From NCBI RefSeq assembly GCF_039655875.1, contig NZ_JBBYXK010000003.1, positions 434,001 through 498,000 of the forward strand: a DNA stretch of 64,000 nucleotides, read 5' to 3'. This DNA comes from Emcibacter sp. SYSU 3D8 (lineage in GTDB: Bacteria; Pseudomonadota; Alphaproteobacteria; SMXS01). A program made the position numbers and the translations under genes. Shown piece by piece: positions 54,744 to 63,953 of this stretch; positions within the stretch are counted from its first letter, which is position 1, and the number at the start of each line of letters is the position of its first letter. Below the pieces are notes generated by a model. It saw only the letters and a list, made by a program, of their open reading frames with translations, was not told the origin of the DNA and searched no databases.

Positions 54744-56201
54744 ATGGCGGCGGGCATCACGGCGTTCGGGGCATATATTCCGCGGTTGCGGCTGAACAGG
54801 GCCAGCATCGCGGCCGCGCACAAATGGGCCATGCCCGGCCTGCGCGGCATGGCCAAGGGCGAACGCTCCATGTGCAACTGGGACGAGGACGCCATCACCA
54901 TGGCGGTCGAGGCCGCCCGCGATTGCCTGACAGGCCGCGATCGCTCGGACATCGACGGCGTATTCTTCGCCTCGACCACCCTGCCGTTCATCGACCGCCA
55001 GAACGCCGGCGTCATCGGCGCCGCGCTCAACCTGGAACACGGCATCTCGTCGCTCGACATCACCGGATCGCAGCGCGCCGGCACGTCGGCGCTGATCACC
55101 GCCCTGAAAAGTGCGGGCGAGGGCGACACGCTGCTGGTGGCCGCCGATGCGCGCAAGGCACAGCCGGCCTCATCGAGCGAGATGCAGTTTGGCCACGGCG
55201 CCGCGGCGCTGACGGTGGGCACCGGGAATATCGTGGCCCGGCTGGTCGGTAGCTACACGGTCACGACGGATTTCGTCGATCACTTTCGCGGCGAAGGCCA
55301 GGAGTTCGACTATGGCTGGGAAGAGCGATGGATCCGCGAGGAGGGCTATTCGAAGATCGTGCCCCAGGCGGTGAAGGCCCTGCTGGAAAAGACCGGCGTC
55401 GCCGGCGCGCAGATTTCCCGGTTCGTCATGCCCTGCACCATGAAGGGCATCCCGGACCGGATCGCCAAGGGATTCGGCATTCCGGCCGAGGCTGTCGCCG
55501 ACACCCTCGGTGAGGTATGCGGCGACACCGGCGCGGCGCATGCGTTGCTGATGCTGGCCGCGGCGCTGGAGACGGCCAAGGCGGGCGATCTGATCCTGGT
55601 CGCCGCGTTCGGCCAGGGCGCCGACGCCATCCTGCTCGAGGTGACCGATGCCATTGCCAGCCTGCCCGGGCGGCAGGGCGTCTCGGGCGCGCTGGCGCGG
55701 GGCCGGAAGGAAGACGACTACATGAAGTTCCTGTCCTTCCAGGGCAACGTGAAGCTGGATTGGGGCATGCGCGGCGAGGTCGACAACAAGACCGCGCTCA
55801 GCAGCGAATACCGCAACAAGGAAATGGTCACCGGCTTCACCGGCGGCAAATGCTCGGTCTGCGGCACGGTGCAGTTTCCGCGGACCCATTATTGCGTCAA
55901 TCCCAACTGCCAGGCCCTCGATACGCAGGAGCCCTACTCGTTTGCCGACAGTCCGGCGCGGGTTATGTCATTCACGGCGGACTGGCTGTCCTACAATCCC
56001 AGCCCGCCCTTCTTCTACGGCCAGGTGCAGTTCGAAACCGGCGGCCGGGTGCTGATGGGATTCACGGACACGGATGCGGGACAGATCGACGTGGGTTCCT
56101 CGCTGAAAATGATGTTCCGCATCAAGGACTATGACAACGACCGGGGTTATCGCCGCTATTTCTGGAAGGCGGCTCCGGTTTCAACAGGCAAGGAGGCCTG
56201 A
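54744..56201 (+). CDS. Thiolase-fold HMG-CoA synthase-like protein fused to DUF35 zinc ribbon/OB domain, catalytic Cys missing
   Basis: The protein has 485 residues. Residues 1-350 look like the HMG-CoA synthase/KAS III fold, but the site of the nucleophile in archaeal HMG-CoA synthases (ACKAGT) reads SQRAGTSAL, with Q110 in place of Cys. The His region (HQPN) reads MPCTMKG and the Asn (GN) reads GE, so the catalytic triad is lost. A DUF35 zinc ribbon follows (C370, C373, C384, C389), then an OB-like part. The stop is 2 bases before the next thiolase start. Such pairs are known from thiolase/DUF35 and Ltp2-DUF35 complexes. ATG 54744 follows GGGAGG. Confidence 0.85.
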   Translation: MAAGITAFGAYIPRLRLNRASIAAAHKWAMPGLRGMAKGERSMCNWDEDAITMAVEAARDCLTGRDRSDIDGVFFASTTLPFIDRQNAGVIGAALNLEHGISSLDITGSQRAGTSALITALKSAGEGDTLLVAADARKAQPASSSEMQFGHGAAALTVGTGNIVARLVGSYTVTTDFVDHFRGEGQEFDYGWEERWIREEGYSKIVPQAVKALLEKTGVAGAQISRFVMPCTMKGIPDRIAKGFGIPAEAVADTLGEVCGDTGAAHALLMLAAALETAKAGDLILVAAFGQGADAILLEVTDAIASLPGRQGVSGALARGRKEDDYMKFLSFQGNVKLDWGMRGEVDNKTALSSEYRNKEMVTGFTGGKCSVCGTVQFPRTHYCVNPNCQALDTQEPYSFADSPARVMSFTADWLSYNPSPPFFYGQVQFETGGRVLMGFTDTDAGQIDVGSSLKMMFRIKDYDNDRGYRRYFWKAAPVSTGKEA

Positions 56202-56203
56202 AC

Positions 56204-57403
56204 ATGGCACGGGGAATTCGCGACAAGGTCGCCATCATTGGCATGGGCTGCAGCAAATTCGGCGAGCGCTGGGATTCCAACGCCGAGGACCTGATGGTCG
56301 AGGCGTTCAACGAGGCGTTGACGGACGCGGGCATCGAAAAGAACCAGATAGAGGCGGCCTGGCTTGGCACCGCTTTCGACCGGGTGCATGTGGGCGCCTC
56401 GGCGCTGCCGCTGTCGACGGCCCTGCGGCTGTCCAGCATTCCGGTCACGCGGGTCGAGAACATGTGCGCCACCGGCACCGAGGCGCTGCGCGGCGCCACC
56501 TATGCGGTCGCCTCCGGCGCCTGCGATATCGCGCTTGCCCTGGGCGTCGAGAAGCTGAAGGACACCGGCTATGGCGGCCTGCCCGCCGGTTCGCGCGGTC
56601 CGCTGCCCGATCTCTGGGTGCCGAACGGCTCGGCGCCGGGCAATTTTGCCCAGCTGGCCACCGCCTATTCGGCCAAGCATGGCGTCAGCGCCCAGGACCT
56701 CAAGGAGGCCATCGGCCACGTGTCGTGGAAGAGCCACCAGAACGGCGCCAAGAATTCCAAGGCTCACCTGCAGAAGGCGGTGACCATGGAGACCATCCTG
56801 AACGCGCCGATGATCGCCGAGCCGCTGGGCCTGTTCGATTGCTGTGGCGTCAGCGACGGCTCGGCCTGCGCCATCGTCACCACGCCCGAGATCGCCAAAA
56901 GCCTGGGCAAGCAGGACATCGTCTCGATCAAGGCGCTCCAGCTGTGCCTATCCGACGGTGTCGAGAGCGCCTTCAACACCTGGGACGGCAGCCATTTCGC
57001 CACCACCCGCGTGGCGGCGAAGAAGGCCTATGAGGAAGCCGGCATCAAGGATCCGCGCAAGGAACTCAGCATGATCGAGGTGCACGATTGCTTCTCGGTC
57101 ACCGAGCTGGTGACCATGGAGGATCTGTATATCTCGGCGGAAGGCCAGGCGGTGAAGGACGTCATGGATGGCTTCTACGACGCCGACGGCCCCGTCCCGT
57201 GCCAGATCGACGGCGGCCTGAAGTGCTTCGGTCATCCCATCGGCGCCTCGGGACTGCGCATGATCTACGAGGTCTACCTGCAGCTGCTGGGCCGCGCCGG
57301 TCCCCGCCAGCTGAAGAACCCGACCTTTGGCCTGACCCACAATCTGGGAGGCGCGCCGCACGCCAATGTCTCGGCCATCTCGGTGATCGGCCGGTATAAC
57401 TGA
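56204..57403 (+). CDS. SCP2-type thiolase (acetyl-CoA acetyltransferase family)
   Basis: The protein has 399 residues. The catalytic residues are intact: C88 in ENMCATG, H294 in EVHDCFSV and the CFGHPIGASG segment with C341/H344. It fits the SCP-x thiolase family, which cleaves or forms acyl-CoA bonds, often of branched or sterol-derived chains. It is 2 bases beyond the thiolase-like/DUF35 gene, so the two are co-translated and may form one complex. The natural substrate is unknown; nearby P450, SDR and branched-chain dehydrogenase genes suggest catabolism. Confidence 0.9.
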   Translation: MARGIRDKVAIIGMGCSKFGERWDSNAEDLMVEAFNEALTDAGIEKNQIEAAWLGTAFDRVHVGASALPLSTALRLSSIPVTRVENMCATGTEALRGATYAVASGACDIALALGVEKLKDTGYGGLPAGSRGPLPDLWVPNGSAPGNFAQLATAYSAKHGVSAQDLKEAIGHVSWKSHQNGAKNSKAHLQKAVTMETILNAPMIAEPLGLFDCCGVSDGSACAIVTTPEIAKSLGKQDIVSIKALQLCLSDGVESAFNTWDGSHFATTRVAAKKAYEEAGIKDPRKELSMIEVHDCFSVTELVTMEDLYISAEGQAVKDVMDGFYDADGPVPCQIDGGLKCFGHPIGASGLRMIYEVYLQLLGRAGPRQLKNPTFGLTHNLGGAPHANVSAISVIGRYN

Positions 57404-57520
57404 TCGATGACCGGGCCCGCTGCGCCATGCTGCGGGCTCGGCACCTGGATTTGAAGAATGCCTGTTGAGCGGAAGGATGATCGTCGGGATTAGGGGCAGT
57501 GCCGCCGCAATGGCAAAACC

Positions 57521-58168
57521 CTAGCGCGCCTCCAACATGCCGATCTTGCCGATCAGTGTCTGGTACAAGGGGGGCGAAGCGTCGGCGGCCAATATGACAT
57601 AGAGCGCCAGCAGACAGCGTTTGCGGTATTCGCCCAATGTGATGTGCCGATAGGTCCAGTCCAGCAGCGTCTTCATCTGGCTGTTCAATATCTGTCTGCT
57701 CAGTATTTCGGCGGAAATCGCTCCCTTCAGCTTACCCGAAATCTGCCCCCGGCGTATAATGCGCTGCTGTCCGGCCAACAACAGCTCGGTCAGTTCCTCG
57801 ATTTCGGCCTTGTAGGCGCCCTGCCTCGACAGGTTGTCGAATGCGATGTTGGCCGCCCTGCGGAGCTCCTGTATTGCCGGATCGGCCAAGTCTGTCGTCA
57901 CCATGACGCCGGCCTCGAGCTTTTCCAGAATATGCTCGTCATCGACCTTTTCCACCTGGCGTTCGATGTCGGCGACCATCTCGATGCAGATCTCGAGCAT
58001 CAGCGTATTCTTGTCGCCAATCAGATTATAGATCGTGGTTGCGGACACATTGGCGGCCGCAGCCAGATTCCGCACGCTGAACGCCTCGGCATCGCTTCCC
58101 GCAAGCAGTTTCCTGGCCCGCGCCAGGATGCGCTGGCGTCTTTCATGCATGGCCTCCAACGTCTGCAC
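57521..58168 (-). CDS. TetR-family transcriptional regulator
   Basis: The protein has 215 residues. The N-terminal HTH reads RILARARKLLAGSDAEAFSVRNLAAAANVSATTIYNLIGDKNTLM, typical of TetR proteins. The ligand domain is unremarkable. GTG 58168 is used because AAGGA precedes it by 9 bases. A perfect 7-1-7 palindrome lies 16 bases ahead of it and could be its operator. It is divergent from the P450-SDR genes, the likely regulon, and faces the thiolase genes convergently. Confidence 0.88.
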   Translation of the reverse strand: MQTLEAMHERRQRILARARKLLAGSDAEAFSVRNLAAAANVSATTIYNLIGDKNTLMLEICIEMVADIERQVEKVDDEHILEKLEAGVMVTTDLADPAIQELRRAANIAFDNLSRQGAYKAEIEELTELLLAGQQRIIRRGQISGKLKGAISAEILSRQILNSQMKTLLDWTYRHITLGEYRKRCLLALYVILAADASPPLYQTLIGKIGMLEAR

Positions 58169-58184
58169 TCGGATTTTTCCTTCC

Positions 58185-58199
58185 GTTCCGAATCGGAAC
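58185..58199. promoter_or_regulatory. Perfect palindrome, candidate TetR operator
   Basis: GTTCCGA-A-TCGGAAC is a perfect 7-bp inverted repeat with a one-base centre. It lies 16 bases ahead of the TetR gene's GTG, between it and the P450 gene, a usual place for autoregulation. Confidence 0.55.
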
Positions 58200-58341
58200 A
58201 ATGTCGATATCACCGTTACAATATACAAAGAAATGATTAAATTTATGATGAGGATCCTACGCCTAAATGGGTTTTAATATAAGGATTATAACGACAATCT
58301 TGGCAAAATGATTTGCGATCTAAAAATATTGACACAGTGTA

Positions 58342-58370
58342 TCAGTATAAATTAGAGCTCAGTATAAATT
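58342..58370 (+). repeat. Direct repeat upstream of the P450 gene
   Basis: TCAGTATAAATT occurs twice (58342-58353 and 58359-58370), 17 bases start to start. A consensus TTGACA lies at 58329-58334, so these repeats overlap the expected -10 area and leader. A second regulator site is possible. Confidence 0.4.
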
Positions 58371-58467
58371 GGTATGCCGGGTCATGGATCCAGGCACGCT
58401 GCCGCGGCACTCGATGGTGCGTCAGTTGGGCCCGGTGGACGATTTGTGGATGCAAGGAGAAGATGGC

Positions 58468-59649
58468 ATGACCGATCTGGCCCACGACGCAGCCGCACTC
58501 GACTTCCTGTGTCCGGAGGAAATGTCCGATCCAAGCGTCACCATTCAACGGCTCTACGCCGGGGATCGCTGTCGTCTCTATGAAAAGTTCCTGCCTCCGT
58601 TTTTCGTCGTCTCGCGCTTCGAGGATGTAAACCACGTACTCATGAACCCCACGCGGTTCCTGAGCGGTCACGGCCAGGGGCCCAACTTCGTGCCGCCCGC
58701 CGGCATTGTCTCCGATGCGCCCATGCATACTTTTTTCCGCCGCCTGGTGCAGGACGACTTCAAACCCGGCGCAATCGCAAGACTGCGCCCGCGGCTCGAA
58801 CGCATCGCCGATGAGCTGCTCGACGCCGTTGAAGACAAGGAGACCTGGGACCTTCACGACGATTTCTCCTTCCCCTTGCCGGTGACCATCATCTGCGAGA
58901 TTTTTGGCGTGCCGACCGACGATCTCCGGCAGTTCAAGAAATGGTCGGATACCTCGGTTGCCGCGCTCTCCGCCCAGGACCCGTCCGCCTATGTGGAAGA
59001 ATTGATGCGCATGCGCGATTACCTCGTCGCGTTGCTGCACGAGAAGCATGACGATCTTGACGATGAGGGTCTGCTCGCCCGCATTGCCCGCGCTCGGCGG
59101 GACGGGGCGGAACTGAGCGACGAAGAGGCGGTTTCGCTGGTTCTGCAGCTCTTCGTGGCAGGCAACGAAACCACCACTTCACTGATTACGAACGTGATGA
59201 TGCGTCTCCTGGGCGACGGCTATCAGTGGGCGGATTTCTGCGCGGGCAAGATTGATATGAAAAATCTGATCAACGAAAGCTTGCGGTATGATCCGCCGCT
59301 GCTTGCCATGTTCCGAACCACGGCTGGTGACGAAACAATAGCGGGGACTCGGATCCCAGCCGGCACCAAGGTCATGATCCATTATGCTGCGGCCAATCGG
59401 GATCCAGACGTCTTCGAGAACCCCGAAACATTCGATGTGCACCGTCCGGTCAGAAAAATCACATCCTTTGCCCTGGGCGTCCACTTCTGCATCGGCGCGG
59501 AACTGGCCAAGCTGGAGGCCGAGGTGATGCTGGAGGCCTTGCGGAAGCGCTGCCCGAACCTCGAGATGATCGATGAGGGGGAGCGTATCGGACCGTTTCT
59601 GTTCTGGGGACGTCGCAAGTTGCCCGTCAGGGCGGCCGGCGGCCACTAG
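58468..59649 (+). CDS. Cytochrome P450
   Basis: This 393-residue soluble bacterial P450 has the I-helix AGNETTT (E234-T236), the ExxR pair E270/R273, and the haem-ligand loop FALGVHFCIG with C341. It needs a ferredoxin and reductase, which are not in the window. ATG 58468 follows AAGGAG. It hydroxylates a small hydrophobic compound; the substrate is unknown. It is followed by an SDR that could oxidise the resulting alcohol. The TetR gene and its palindrome are upstream. Confidence 0.93.
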   Translation: MTDLAHDAAALDFLCPEEMSDPSVTIQRLYAGDRCRLYEKFLPPFFVVSRFEDVNHVLMNPTRFLSGHGQGPNFVPPAGIVSDAPMHTFFRRLVQDDFKPGAIARLRPRLERIADELLDAVEDKETWDLHDDFSFPLPVTIICEIFGVPTDDLRQFKKWSDTSVAALSAQDPSAYVEELMRMRDYLVALLHEKHDDLDDEGLLARIARARRDGAELSDEEAVSLVLQLFVAGNETTTSLITNVMMRLLGDGYQWADFCAGKIDMKNLINESLRYDPPLLAMFRTTAGDETIAGTRIPAGTKVMIHYAAANRDPDVFENPETFDVHRPVRKITSFALGVHFCIGAELAKLEAEVMLEALRKRCPNLEMIDEGERIGPFLFWGRRKLPVRAAGGH

Positions 59650-59725
59650 TCCGGACGTGTCCAGGACAAGCGTGCGGGCTTGCGCGGCGGGCCTGTTCGA
59701 TACCGAAGCAAATGGGGAACGGACG

Positions 59726-60502
59726 ATGGAATTGCGCAACAAGAGAATTATCGTGACGGGTTCAGCCCGTGGCATGGGGGCGGCAGCCGTTCGAGCCTAT
59801 GTCGGCGCCGGCGCCAATGTCATCGGCATGGATCTCATGGACGAGGCCGGCGCCGCCATCGCCGTTGACGCGAACGCGAAAGGCCCGGGCACAGCGGACT
59901 ATCTGCACGTCGACGTCTCCGACAAGGAAAGCGTGGCAACTGCTTTTGCCGAAGCGGTCAAGCGCTTGGGCGGGCTCGATGCGCTTGCCCATCCTGCGGC
60001 GATCCAGCGTTCGTCTTCAGCCAGTGATGTCAGCGTGGAAGACTGGGAACTCATGTTCGCCGTCAACGTGCGAGGGACAATGCTGACCAATCAGGCCGCG
60101 CACGGCTACATCAAGGCAGCCGGCGGCGGCGCCATCATCAATTTCGGCTCCATTTCGGGATTGCGGCCCGAGCCCGCAGCGGCGGCCTATTCCGCCTCCA
60201 AAGGCGCGGTTCACTCCTGGACGCGGACGGCGGCAGGCACGTGGGGTGCCGACAACATTCGCGTCAACGCCATCCTGCCGGCAATTGCGACTCCGATGCT
60301 GAAGGAAGCCGCCGCCCGCGCCACGGATGAACAGAAAGCCGCCGGCTATTGGTTGAATGTGAGTACGATCGCCATGGGTCAGGAATATGGCGACCCGGAT
60401 CGCGACCTGGGGCCGGTAATGGTCTTCCTGGCTTCGGATGCATCGCGATTCATCACGGGTCAGTTGATCCCGGTCGACGGCGGTCAGACCAATGTTCGCT
60501 GA
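59726..60502 (+). CDS. Short-chain dehydrogenase/reductase
   Basis: The protein has 258 residues. The cofactor motif TGSARGMG falls at residues 11-18, the catalytic Y155/K159 reads YSASK with GSISG before it, and a C-terminal GQLIPVDGGQTN is as in classical SDRs. The usual NNAG reads HPAA, which may alter cofactor or loop packing. It lies 76 bases after the P450 gene in the same direction and probably oxidises the P450 product. ATG 59726 follows GGGAACGG. Confidence 0.9.
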   Translation: MELRNKRIIVTGSARGMGAAAVRAYVGAGANVIGMDLMDEAGAAIAVDANAKGPGTADYLHVDVSDKESVATAFAEAVKRLGGLDALAHPAAIQRSSSASDVSVEDWELMFAVNVRGTMLTNQAAHGYIKAAGGGAIINFGSISGLRPEPAAAAYSASKGAVHSWTRTAAGTWGADNIRVNAILPAIATPMLKEAAARATDEQKAAGYWLNVSTIAMGQEYGDPDRDLGPVMVFLASDASRFITGQLIPVDGGQTNVR

Positions 60503-60760
60503 TCGCCGAGACGGGGAAACACATCGGTTCACCGAGCGTTTATCCAACTGATACCCTCGTGACGCGCCATCAGATGCATCGCTTGCCCTGCCGGGTGCGC
60601 GGGGCGGCCCTTTCGTCATTGCCGGCTACCCGTACCCACCTGTTATCCCGACGGTGCGCGGGCTTGTTTTTCCCTCGAGGCGTCCCATTATCAGAATCAT
60701 GGGGAAACATCGTGCGGCCTTGACGAGCACTCGCGCCACCGGGCGCTGGAGCGGCGTCGC

Positions 60761-61852
60761 ATGAAGCCCGAAACGGACATCGGCACCCCCGATCTGGACC
60801 CTCGTCGCTACTGGCCATTGCTGCGCTACCTGGACAAGGCCGGCGCCGCCATCGCGCCGCTGCCGGACGGCCTCGATGACCGCGATATTCTGGTTTCGCT
60901 CTACCGGGCCATGGTAACGACACGGACCTTCGACCAGAAGGCCGTGTCGCTGCAGCGGACCGGTCGGCTCGGCACCTATGCATCGTCGCTTGGCCAGGAG
61001 GCGGTTTCGGTCGGTGTCGGTGCATCCATGCACAAGCACGATGTGCTGCTGCCGGCCTTCCGCGACCATGGCACCATGCTCTGGCGCGGCGTGACCATGA
61101 CCGAGATTCTGCAATATTGGAGCGGCGACGAGCGCGGCTGCGACTTCGCCGGGCCGCGCGAGGACTTTCCCGTCGCCATTCCGGTCGCCAGCCAGGCAAC
61201 GCACGCGGTCGGCGTGGCCATGGCATTCCAGCTTCGCAAGGAGCCGCGCGTCGCCGTCTGCATCGTCGGCGACGGCGCTACGTCGAAGGGCGATTTCTAC
61301 GAGGCGATCAATGCCTGCGGCGTCTGGAAGCTGCCGGCAGTGTTCGTCATCAACAACAACCAATGGGCGATCTCCGAGCCCACGCGCATGCAGACCGCCA
61401 CGCCGACCCTGGCGCAGAAGGCGGTGGCCGCCGGCATTGCCGGATCGCGGGTCGACGGCAACGATGTCGTCGCCGTGCATGATGTGGTGTCCCGGGCGCT
61501 GGACGAGGCGCGGCGGGGCCGGCCGCAACTGGTCGAGGCGCTGACCTACCGGCTGGGCGATCACACCACCGCCGACGACGCCCGCCGGTACCGGGACGAT
61601 GCCGAGGTCAGCGCCCGCTGGCAGGAAGAGCCGATCCTGCGGCTGCGCAATTACCTGGTCGGGCGCGATTGGTGGGGCAAGGCGGACGAAGAGGCGCTGA
61701 TCCGCGAGGTGCGGGCCGAGGTCGACAGGGCGGCCGAGGCCTATCTGGCGCTGCCGCCACAGGAACCGACCGCCATCTTCGACTACCTCCATGAAACCCT
61801 GCCGCCGTCACTGGCCGGGCAGCGCCGCATGGTGGAGGACGGCGATGGCTGA
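60761..61852 (+). CDS. 2-oxoacid (branched-chain type) dehydrogenase E1 alpha subunit
   Basis: The protein has 363 residues. The ThDP motif is GDGATSKGDFYEAINACG...INNNQWAIS. The N-terminal SLQRTGRLGTYASSLGQEA is the branched-chain/pyruvate E1alpha signature. With E1beta it decarboxylates 2-oxoacids. The next gene overlaps its stop (ATGGCTGA). The gene may be part of amino-acid or branched-chain acyl-CoA catabolism, in line with the thiolase and P450 genes nearby. It follows a 258-base gap with no visible gene. Confidence 0.9.
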   Translation: MKPETDIGTPDLDPRRYWPLLRYLDKAGAAIAPLPDGLDDRDILVSLYRAMVTTRTFDQKAVSLQRTGRLGTYASSLGQEAVSVGVGASMHKHDVLLPAFRDHGTMLWRGVTMTEILQYWSGDERGCDFAGPREDFPVAIPVASQATHAVGVAMAFQLRKEPRVAVCIVGDGATSKGDFYEAINACGVWKLPAVFVINNNQWAISEPTRMQTATPTLAQKAVAAGIAGSRVDGNDVVAVHDVVSRALDEARRGRPQLVEALTYRLGDHTTADDARRYRDDAEVSARWQEEPILRLRNYLVGRDWWGKADEEALIREVRAEVDRAAEAYLALPPQEPTAIFDYLHETLPPSLAGQRRMVEDGDG

Positions 61853-62825
61853 GATCACCCTGGTCGAGGCCGTGGCCATGGCGCAGGTGCGGGCCATGCA
61901 GGACGATCCCACCGTGCTGGTGCTGGGTGAGGATGTGGGCAGGGACGGCGGCGTATTCCGCGCCACCGACGGCCTGCTGGAGCGGTTCGGGCCCGAGCGG
62001 GTGATTGATACGCCCCTTGCGGAAGGACTGATCGCCGGCATGTCGGTGGGCCTTGCCGCGCAGGGCTTCCGGCCGGTCGCCGAGATCCAGTTCATGGGCT
62101 TCGTGTATCCGGCCATCGACCAGATCGTGAACCATGCCTCCCGGCTTCGGAACCGCACGCGCGGCCGGCTCAGCTGCCCCATGGTGCTGCGCATGCCCAT
62201 GGGCACCGGCATCAAGGCGCCCGAGCATCACTCGGAAAGCATGGAGGCCATGTTCGCGCATGTGCCTGGATTACGGGTTGTCATTCCCTCGTCCCCGATG
62301 CGGGCCTATGGCTTGCTGCTCGCCGCGATCCGCGATCCGGACCCGGTGATCTTCCTTGAGCCCACGCGCATCTACCGCGCGGTTCGGGAAGAGGTCGAGG
62401 ACCATGGCGAGGCCGCCGAGCTCGACCGTTGCTTCGTGCTGCGCGAGGGCGGCGACATCACGCTCGTCACCTGGGGCGCCATGACCCGCGAGACCCTGGC
62501 TGCCGCCGATGCGCTGGCCGAAGAAGGCATCCATGCCGAGGTGATCGACGTCGCCACCATCAAGCCGCTGGACGAAGACACCATCCTCCAGTCTGTCGGC
62601 AAGACCGGGCGCTGCGTCATCGTCCACGAGGCGGCGCTGACTGGCGGCTTCGGCGGCGAGATCGCCGCCCGCCTCGCCGACAGGGGCCTGCTCTCGCTGA
62701 CCGCGCCGGTCCGGCGGGTCGCCGGCTGGGACACGGTCATGCCGCTGCCCCGCATGGAGGATCTGTACCTGCCCAGCGTCGCCCGCATCCTCAAGGCCGC
62801 GCGAGAAACGGTGAGCTACCAATGA
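61845..62825 (+). CDS. 2-oxoacid dehydrogenase E1 beta subunit
   Basis: The protein has 326 residues. It begins with ITLVEAVAMAQVRAM, then LGEDVGRDGGVFRAT, DTPLAEGLIAGMSVGLA, EIQFMGFVYPAIDQI, and a C-terminal VATIKPLDEDTI. These are E1beta landmarks. The start overlaps the E1alpha stop by 8 bases, its stop overlaps the E2 start (ATGA), so the three are coupled. Confidence 0.92.
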   Translation: MAEITLVEAVAMAQVRAMQDDPTVLVLGEDVGRDGGVFRATDGLLERFGPERVIDTPLAEGLIAGMSVGLAAQGFRPVAEIQFMGFVYPAIDQIVNHASRLRNRTRGRLSCPMVLRMPMGTGIKAPEHHSESMEAMFAHVPGLRVVIPSSPMRAYGLLLAAIRDPDPVIFLEPTRIYRAVREEVEDHGEAAELDRCFVLREGGDITLVTWGAMTRETLAAADALAEEGIHAEVIDVATIKPLDEDTILQSVGKTGRCVIVHEAALTGGFGGEIAARLADRGLLSLTAPVRRVAGWDTVMPLPRMEDLYLPSVARILKAARETVSYQ

Positions 62826-63946
62826 GCCTGTTCAAGCTGCCTGATCTGGGCGAGGGCCTGCAGGAGGCCGAAATTGTGACCTGGCATGTGGGCGAGGGCG
62901 ATCATGTGGTCGCCGACCAGCCATTGGTCTCCGTCGAGACGGAAAAGGCCGTTGTCGAGGTGCCGTCGCCCTGGTCGGGACGGGTTAAGGCCTTGTTCGC
63001 CCAGACCGGCGACACCGTCGCGGTGGGCGCCGACCTGGTCGACATCGAGCAGGAGATCGGCGCCGACACGGGGACGGTCGTCGGCAGCGTGTCGTCTTCT
63101 CCGGCCCCGCCAGCCGCGGCAAAACCCGCCCCGCCTGCCGCGGCGCGGGGCGAGGTGGTGAAATGCACGCCGGCTGTCCGGGCGCTTGCCCGTGACCTGG
63201 GCGTCGATCTGGCGACGCTCGCGCCCAGCGGCGCACACGGCCAGGTCACCCGCGAGGACGTGGAAGCCGCCGCCACCGGTGGTGCCAGGCACGAACCCGC
63301 CCGGGCCGACCTGGAGTGGCAGAAGGTGCGCGGCGTGCGCCGGGCCATGGCGCGCAACATGGCGGCGTCGGGCCGCTCGGTGGTGCCCGCCACCATCATG
63401 GACGAGGCCGATATTCACGGCTGGGCCGAGAACGCCGACGTCACCATGCGGCTGGTGCGTGCCATGGCGGCCGGTGTCGCCGCGTCACCCGGCCTCAATG
63501 CCTGGTACGACGCGGCGGGCGAGCGCTTGCTGGTTCATCCCGAGGTTCATCTGGGTATCGCCGTCGATACCGGGGATGGCCTGTTCGTGCCGGTGCTCAA
63601 CGATGTCGCCAACCGCCCGCTCGATGACCTCAAACGCGGTCTCGAGGCGCTGAAGGCCGCGGTCCGCTCGCGGGAGATACCACTCGAGCATCTCAGGGGC
63701 CAGACCATCTCGCTGTCGAATTTCGGCACCCTTGGCGGACGTCACGCCCATCTGGCGATTGTCCCGCCCCAGGTCGCCATCGCTGGCGCAGGCCGGATCG
63801 TCCGCAAGGTGGTTCCCGATGGCGACGGCGTCGCCGTCCATCCGGTGCTGCCCATGTCGCTGACCTTCGATCACCGGGTGGTGACCGGCGGCGAGGCGGC
63901 CAGGTTCCTGATGGCGCTCATTCTCGATTTGGAAAAGAGCGGGTAG
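62822..63946 (+). CDS. 2-oxoacid dehydrogenase E2 (dihydrolipoyl acyltransferase)
   Basis: The protein has 374 residues. One lipoyl domain at the N-terminus has K42 in VETEKAVVEV, then an Ala/Pro linker, a peripheral-subunit-binding domain (TPAVRALARDLGVDL ... GQVTREDV), and the catalytic domain. The active His is H351 in FDHRVVTGG. The usual HxxxDG reads HxxxTG, a change also seen in other branched-chain-type E2s. The start overlaps the E1beta stop (ATGA). It transfers acyl groups to CoA. Confidence 0.9.
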   Translation: MSLFKLPDLGEGLQEAEIVTWHVGEGDHVVADQPLVSVETEKAVVEVPSPWSGRVKALFAQTGDTVAVGADLVDIEQEIGADTGTVVGSVSSSPAPPAAAKPAPPAAARGEVVKCTPAVRALARDLGVDLATLAPSGAHGQVTREDVEAAATGGARHEPARADLEWQKVRGVRRAMARNMAASGRSVVPATIMDEADIHGWAENADVTMRLVRAMAAGVAASPGLNAWYDAAGERLLVHPEVHLGIAVDTGDGLFVPVLNDVANRPLDDLKRGLEALKAAVRSREIPLEHLRGQTISLSNFGTLGGRHAHLAIVPPQVAIAGAGRIVRKVVPDGDGVAVHPVLPMSLTFDHRVVTGGEAARFLMALILDLEKSG

Positions 63947-63953
63947 GAGGCGC

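Noticed and set aside
60503-60760. Intergenic gap before the E1 alpha gene searched for a small gene or promoter
   Set aside because: No frame with coding character and no clear promoter was seen.
63872-63889. HxxxTG instead of HxxxDG in E2 as evidence of inactivity
   Set aside because: This change occurs in other E2s of the same branched-chain type, and the catalytic His (H351) is kept.
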